From Candidatus Kurthia equi (GTDB taxonomy: Bacteria; Bacillota; Bacilli; Bacillales_A; Planococcaceae): a stretch of DNA of 36,939 nucleotides. The stretch lies in the NCBI GenBank assembly GCA_018065935.1, contig JAGHSJ010000194.1, forward strand, positions 1 through 36,939. The letters run 5' to 3'. The translations under genes and the position numbers were made by a program. Every line of letters begins with the position of its first letter. Positions within the stretch are counted from its first letter, which is position 1. The notes under the pieces are model-generated. The model did no database searches. It was given only the letters and a program-made list of their open reading frames with translations, and had not been told where the DNA came from. This document shows positions 33,609 to 36,939 of the stretch, piece after piece.

Positions 33609-34421
33609 ATGGAATTTATTACATCACAGGTGCTTTATATTGCTTTATTTATTCTTATTATTCATTCCATCGAAACATTAGCCTATGCAGTGCGTTTATC
33701 TGGCGCTCGCGTCGGATTACTTGCCTCTGCACTTTCGTTATTTAATATATTAGTCATGGTTTCTCGTATGGCTAACATGATGCAACAGCCTTTTACAGGG
33801 AGTTTATTAGATCACGCAAAAGAACAACAAGCAACCGAATTATTAGCCACACAATTTCGTTTTATTATTGGGGCTTCGAGTGTCGGTACATTACTTGGCA
33901 TGTTACTTTTTCCAACCTTTATTGCATTATTCTCACGGGCGATTGTACATTTAACACAAGTAAACGGTTCGATTCCTATACTTTTTAAAAAAGTAGTCAC
34001 AGAAGGCTATATAAAGCGTGCCATTAAATATATTCATATTCCTCGTTTCTCTGATTTAAAAGGCATTCATTGGAGAGATGTGCCTATACGCTTATTCATA
34101 TTTAATATATTCATTACCGCCATTTACACTATTGGCGTACTTTCCGCATTATATGCAGCTATTCTCGTTCCCGAACGTAGTGGCGCCGCTACAATGGCAT
34201 CTGGATTAATTAATGGGGTTGCGACTATTTTATTAATCGTCTTTATCGATCCTAAAATATCTGTATTAGCTGATCGTGTACTAAAAGGCAAAGGTAGCTA
34301 TCAACAATTGAAAGCGACGAGTTTTATGATGGTCATCTCACGTCTATGCGGTACATTGGTTGCCCAACTATTATTCATTCCTGGCGCTCACTATATCGCA
34401 TGGTTTACAAAATTTTTATAA
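33609..34421 (+). CDS. amj: Lipid II flippase Amj
   Basis: A 270-residue polytopic protein matching Amj (YdaH) of Bacillus subtilis, the alternate lipid II flippase that can replace MurJ. The N-terminal HSIETLAYAVRLSGARVGLLASALSLFNILVMVSRMANMMQQPF is diagnostic, as are LDxxV-like ADRVLKGKG and RLCGTLVAQLLF near the end. In B. subtilis it is induced through SigM when MurJ fails; I see no certain SigM promoter here. ATG 33609 with AAAGGAG; the frame is open 15 codons further up without a start signal. Confidence 0.92.
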   Translation: MEFITSQVLYIALFILIIHSIETLAYAVRLSGARVGLLASALSLFNILVMVSRMANMMQQPFTGSLLDHAKEQQATELLATQFRFIIGASSVGTLLGMLLFPTFIALFSRAIVHLTQVNGSIPILFKKVVTEGYIKRAIKYIHIPRFSDLKGIHWRDVPIRLFIFNIFITAIYTIGVLSALYAAILVPERSGAATMASGLINGVATILLIVFIDPKISVLADRVLKGKGSYQQLKATSFMMVISRLCGTLVAQLLFIPGAHYIAWFTKFL

Positions 34422-34477
34422 ATGCTACAATAGGCAACTATGCATTCTTTAATTAACACTAGAAAGGAGGTGGCTTT

Positions 34478-35095
34478 ATGACGTGGGAAGTTTTCAGTAT
34501 CATTGGAACAATTGCCTTTGCCATTTCAGGGGCTATTGTCGCAATGGAGGAAGAATACGATATCTTTGGTGTATATATTTTAGGGATTGTCACTGCTTTT
34601 GGTGGGGGAGCTTTACGTAACACACTTATCGGACTGCCGGTTACTGCACTTTGGGAACAAACGACGATGTTTCAAATCGCCTTAGTGTCGATTACCTTAG
34701 TATTTATTTTTCCACATAAAAGTCTTGCTCATTGGAATAAATGGGGCATTTACTTTGATGCCATAGGGCTATCTGCTTTCGCAATCCAAGGGGCACTATT
34801 CGCAGTAAGCTTAGACTTACCTATCTTCGCCGCCATTGCAGCAGCCATTTTAACAGGCGCTGGTGGTGGTATCATCCGCGACCTTCTTGCTCACCGTAAA
34901 CCACTTGTTTTCCAACAAGAAATCTATGCTGTCTGGGCAGGTGTAGCAGGAACAATTATCGGCTTTCAATGGATTCAAACAGATTGGTTACTCTATGTTT
35001 TATTCGTCGGTATTACGATGCTCCGCATCATTTCCTATTTATACAAATGGTCTCTGCCCTTTAAATCATTAAAACCAACCATTATTCAAAAGTAG
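34478..35095 (+). CDS. TRIC/UPF0126 membrane protein (YvgT/YicG-like)
   Basis: A 205-residue, seven-helix protein with two TRIC-type repeats, each with a glycine motif: GGGALRNTLIG (~42-52) and GAGGGIIRDLLA (~127-138). Prokaryotic TRIC proteins are potassium-permeable channels, and E. coli YicG has been reported as a glycine transporter, so the substrate is unsettled. AAAGGAGGTG precedes the ATG. It is 56 bases after amj, same strand, with no terminator, so probably the same operon. Confidence 0.92.
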   Translation: MTWEVFSIIGTIAFAISGAIVAMEEEYDIFGVYILGIVTAFGGGALRNTLIGLPVTALWEQTTMFQIALVSITLVFIFPHKSLAHWNKWGIYFDAIGLSAFAIQGALFAVSLDLPIFAAIAAAILTGAGGGIIRDLLAHRKPLVFQQEIYAVWAGVAGTIIGFQWIQTDWLLYVLFVGITMLRIISYLYKWSLPFKSLKPTIIQK

Positions 35096-35131
35096 CTTGT
35101 TTTTATTTTATAAATGGCCTACTTCTTCAAC

Positions 35132-35178
35132 AAAAAAACTCGAATTGCATGTTATTCATGCGATTCGAGTTTTTTAAT
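35132..35178. terminator. Bidirectional terminator after the TRIC gene
   Basis: Arms 35132-35151 and 35157-35175 (core ACTCGAATTGCATG) with a 5-base loop and A/T runs at both ends, between convergent genes. Confidence 0.85.
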
Positions 35179-35257
35179 AATTAGAGGATAGAAATAAAAT
35201 GCCTATTTTACGCTAATCTTTTATTGCGTTTAGCTACTTTTATAAAATGACTTATAC

Positions 35258-35752
35258 TTATCTCCCGAATGTCGTTTGCCAATCCGCTAATTTTTCTTCA
35301 AAGCTTTTCACATTTCGACCTGGAACCGGACTTGTAGAAGGCATTTTAACAAAATGAATATGTGGCCAGTCTGATTGTTTAAAATATCGATTAAAAACCT
35401 GTTGTGCCTTCCCACCATTAAATAAGACGAGTTGAATTTCAGGAAACGCTTTAAAAAAACGAGGAAAATCATTTGGTGTTTCTTTTTTTATTGCAGAATC
35501 AAGGCTTCCCTGACGTTCACAACTTTTAATTACATCCCATAATCCAATTTGATGTTGTTGTAAAAGGGTTAAACGTTCCTCATATTTCTCTGGAATAGCT
35601 TGCTGTACAATTTCTGCCATTATCCGCCAAAAATGATTTCGCGTATTTCCATAATACTGCTGTTTTTGTAAAGAAATTACCCCTGGCATTGAGCCCACAA
35701 TTAAGATTCGTGTGTTTTTATTGGCAACAGCTTCTAGTATATTTTCAATCAA
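35258..35752 (-). CDS. Family 6 uracil-DNA-glycosylase superfamily enzyme (hypoxanthine-DNA glycosylase)
   Basis: A 164-residue enzyme of the HDG family, which removes hypoxanthine (deaminated adenine) from DNA to start base-excision repair. Motif 1 is VGSMPGVISLQKQQYYGNTRNHFW (split here as residues 19-28 and 31-42), where the YYGNxRNxFW element includes Asn36, the reported catalytic residue. Motif 2 is MPSTSPVPG (137-145). IGLWDVIKSCERQGSLDSAIK is also typical. It is 21 bases after the hypothetical gene at 36118, same strand, with no terminator. Confidence 0.92.
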   Translation of the reverse strand: MIENILEAVANKNTRILIVGSMPGVISLQKQQYYGNTRNHFWRIMAEIVQQAIPEKYEERLTLLQQHQIGLWDVIKSCERQGSLDSAIKKETPNDFPRFFKAFPEIQLVLFNGGKAQQVFNRYFKQSDWPHIHFVKMPSTSPVPGRNVKSFEEKLADWQTTFGR

Positions 35753-35773
35753 GAAAACTCACCCCAAATTCAA

Positions 35774-36118
35774 TTAGCCTACATTTAAAGCATTTTTTAG
35801 TGTAACTAGACTTTTTTCCAATTCTTCAAAATCTGCTTTAGCCGCTTTTTGATCCATTTTTTCATCGATTGTATTCCGTAATTTGACATAATGTGCCTCA
35901 TATTTAAAAACAGCCTCTTTAAAATCACTTAGAGCTACCAAATTTTCATAGGCTGGATCCATAAACGTATAAACTTGGAATGAATGAATACTTGCACTAA
36001 AACGCGTGAAATTATCCATCGCTTCTTTCCCCATTGCTGGTCCTTTTTGAAGTATTTTTGCACTTTCTAATATTGTATCCGCTGCATTGGCTAATAATTG
36101 ATTATTTGTTGAATTCAT
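35774..36118 (-). CDS. Helical hypothetical protein (114 aa)
   Basis: A soluble all-helical protein with a probable coiled coil at the end (EKMDQKAAKADFEELEKSLVTLKNAL). Likely start ATG 36118 (MNSTNNQLL); a TTG at 36127 is nearer the AAAGGAAGG site, and the frame is open to 36151. No family recognised. Upstream neighbour in an apparent operon with the DNA glycosylase. Confidence 0.65.
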   Translation of the reverse strand: MNSTNNQLLANAADTILESAKILQKGPAMGKEAMDNFTRFSASIHSFQVYTFMDPAYENLVALSDFKEAVFKYEAHYVKLRNTIDEKMDQKAAKADFEELEKSLVTLKNALNVG

Positions 36119-36249
36119 TCTTTTCAACGACCTTCCTTTAATTAAATTCAAATTATTTATTCCTTATAATTGTAGCATAGTGAAGAAACGTTTCTAAAGT
36201 CAGGCGCTTACTTCTATGAATATTTAAGTTTACGCTAAAAATTCCAATT

Positions 36250-36279
36250 AAAAACCCCCGAAAATAAGCTTTTCGGAGG
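36250..36279 (-). terminator. Terminator after the dehydrogenase remnant
   Basis: CCCCCGAAAA (36255-36264) and TTTTCGGAGG (36270-36279), one wobble pair, followed by T5 on the minus strand. It still marks the end of the former gene. Confidence 0.8.
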
Positions 36280-36298
36280 AAATTTTATAAAATAGCTA

Positions 36299-36440
36299 TT
36301 AATGAGCTGTTAAGCCTCCATCAATTACAAATGCTGAAGCTGTTGAGTAGCTAGAGTCTTCTGACGCTAAGAATAGTGCCATACTTGATACTTTTTCAAG
36401 CTACGCACCTTGAGGATTTTTCCCCTTTATAATAAAATCA
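36299..36440 (-). pseudogene. 3' remnant of a short-chain dehydrogenase/reductase gene
   Basis: Minus-strand translation just before the terminator reads LEKVSSMALFLASEDSSYS, TASAFVIDGGLTAH, stop (36299). This is the standard C-terminus of classical SDR enzymes (VAxxALFLASDxSSxxTGxxxxxDGG). Six residues upstream an in-frame TAG (at ~36401) interrupts NPQGA-LEK where a Gly/Lys-rich segment is expected, and homology fades near 36440. No start or Rossmann motif remains, so about 200 residues are lost. The pattern shows an old deletion plus point decay. Function lost. Confidence 0.8.
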
Positions 36441-36471
36441 CTTAATTAAAATGAGTTTTTCTAACAGCTAT

Positions 36472-36816
36472 TTACTTTTTCAATTGATTTTCAACAATTT
36501 CTAAAAAGTGTTCGATATCCTCTATATTTTTTATATTATGGAGCATTTGAATTTCATCATCCGCTTCAAATAATAAGCGTTGTTCATTTCTAAAGCTTCT
36601 GCGTACGGCAATACGATCAATTTTTTCATAGTAAAATGAATCATATCTTAGCTGGTTGTCCACATTGCAAAAAAACAGCAGTCTTTTATTCGTTGCTAGT
36701 AACTTGCCATTACGCTGTGTCGCATTAATAGCTGGAATGTCTAAATCTCCACTTAGCTCAGCCAATAAACTTTCCTTCTCGACAAATACCTCTTCTATTC
36801 GTTGGTCTAGAATCAT
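36472..36816 (-). CDS. YokE-like PH-domain protein
   Basis: A 114-residue single-domain protein. An N-terminal helix (EVFVEKESLLAEL) leads into a bacterial pleckstrin-homology-like barrel: GKLLATNKRLLFFCN, DSFYYEKIDRIAVRRS and RLLFEADDEIQMLHNI, closed by a helix (IEDIEHFLEIVENQL). This is the YokE-like PH pattern; function in bacteria is unknown. AGGAGAG precedes the ATG. An incomplete frame ends 21 bases upstream. Confidence 0.8.
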   Translation of the reverse strand: MILDQRIEEVFVEKESLLAELSGDLDIPAINATQRNGKLLATNKRLLFFCNVDNQLRYDSFYYEKIDRIAVRRSFRNEQRLLFEADDEIQMLHNIKNIEDIEHFLEIVENQLKK

Positions 36817-36837
36817 TTAATCACTCTCCTACGCCAT

Positions 36838-36930
36838 TTACTTTTTTATACCCCATTCGCCATAAAAATCATCCACTTTTCGAAAATCAGCCAACTCTAT
36901 TTTTTCTGAAAATTCAATAAATATACCTTG
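36838..36930 (-). other. Possible 3' end of an upstream gene at the window edge
   Basis: A short frame reads IEFSEKIELADFRKVDDFYG and on to WGIKK, stop at 36838, 21 bases before the PH-domain gene. It has no start codon of its own and an in-frame stop at 36931. A single added A in the six-A run at 36899-36904 would join it to another open frame. The window edge prevents a decision. Confidence 0.35.
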
Positions 36931-36939
36931 TTATTATAC

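Overview
The window is a low-GC Firmicutes chromosome segment. KimA, Amj, MenA, class II FumC, a YeeI-type YebC protein, a ykkC-type guanidine-I riboswitch, MarR-type (MhqR) and LexA-like operators of Bacillus type, and strong AGGAGG ribosome sites all point to Bacillales. The protein flavour suggests Planococcaceae/Caryophanaceae (Lysinibacillus or Solibacillus-like), but I cannot fix the genus. No rRNA, tRNA, CRISPR, prophage or insertion sequence was recognised. Most of it reads as ordinary core or accessory chromosome made of short transcription units separated by strong hairpin terminators.

Layout. 1-4.7 kb: a TDT-family transporter, fumarase FumC, and a DUF47/Pit phosphate-uptake pair. 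4.9-6.6 kb: a surface adhesin gene (signal peptide, EELAKA repeats, two MucBP domains, LPXTG sorting signal) broken by three one-base shifts, each in a seven-base homopolymer. 6.7-9.2 kb: an MhqD-type hydrolase behind an MhqR-like operator, a conserved hypothetical with a cryptic ~32-residue membrane protein, and an AI-2E family permease. 9.3-16.4 kb: M3 oligoendopeptidase, a SEC-C protein, YdcF, YeeI, a YpfJ-type zinc peptidase, a signal peptidase I/LMW phosphatase pair and an XRE regulator. A 0.78-kb gene-free stretch follows.

17.2-21.3 kb: UPF0316 membrane protein, two small proteins (one DUF7662), a DUF697 GTPase, a second SEC-C protein that is a full-length paralogue of the first, and VanZ. 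21.4-25.3 kb: GNAT, CoA-disulfide reductase-like flavoprotein, RlmA-type methyltransferase, MenA. 25.4-27.2 kb: guanidine-I riboswitch controlling a paired SMR guanidinium exporter (GdnC/GdnD), then two GNAT acetyltransferases. 27.2-31.4 kb: EamA exporter, GyrI-like protein, small membrane protein, the potassium importer KimA, a small coiled-coil protein. 31.6-36.9 kb: a nested inverted-repeat element, secreted or small hypotheticals (one with a LexA-like box in its promoter), the lipid II flippase Amj, a TRIC/YvgT membrane protein, a family 6 hypoxanthine-DNA glycosylase, the 3' remnant of a short-chain dehydrogenase, and a YokE-like PH protein.

The points most worth a second look are the triple homopolymer-broken adhesin, the SEC-C paralogue pair whose C-terminus resembles a TFIIB/cyclin half-repeat, the LexA-like box over a tiny unknown gene, the kimA leader that lacks a recognisable c-di-AMP riboswitch, and two large nested stem-loop elements.
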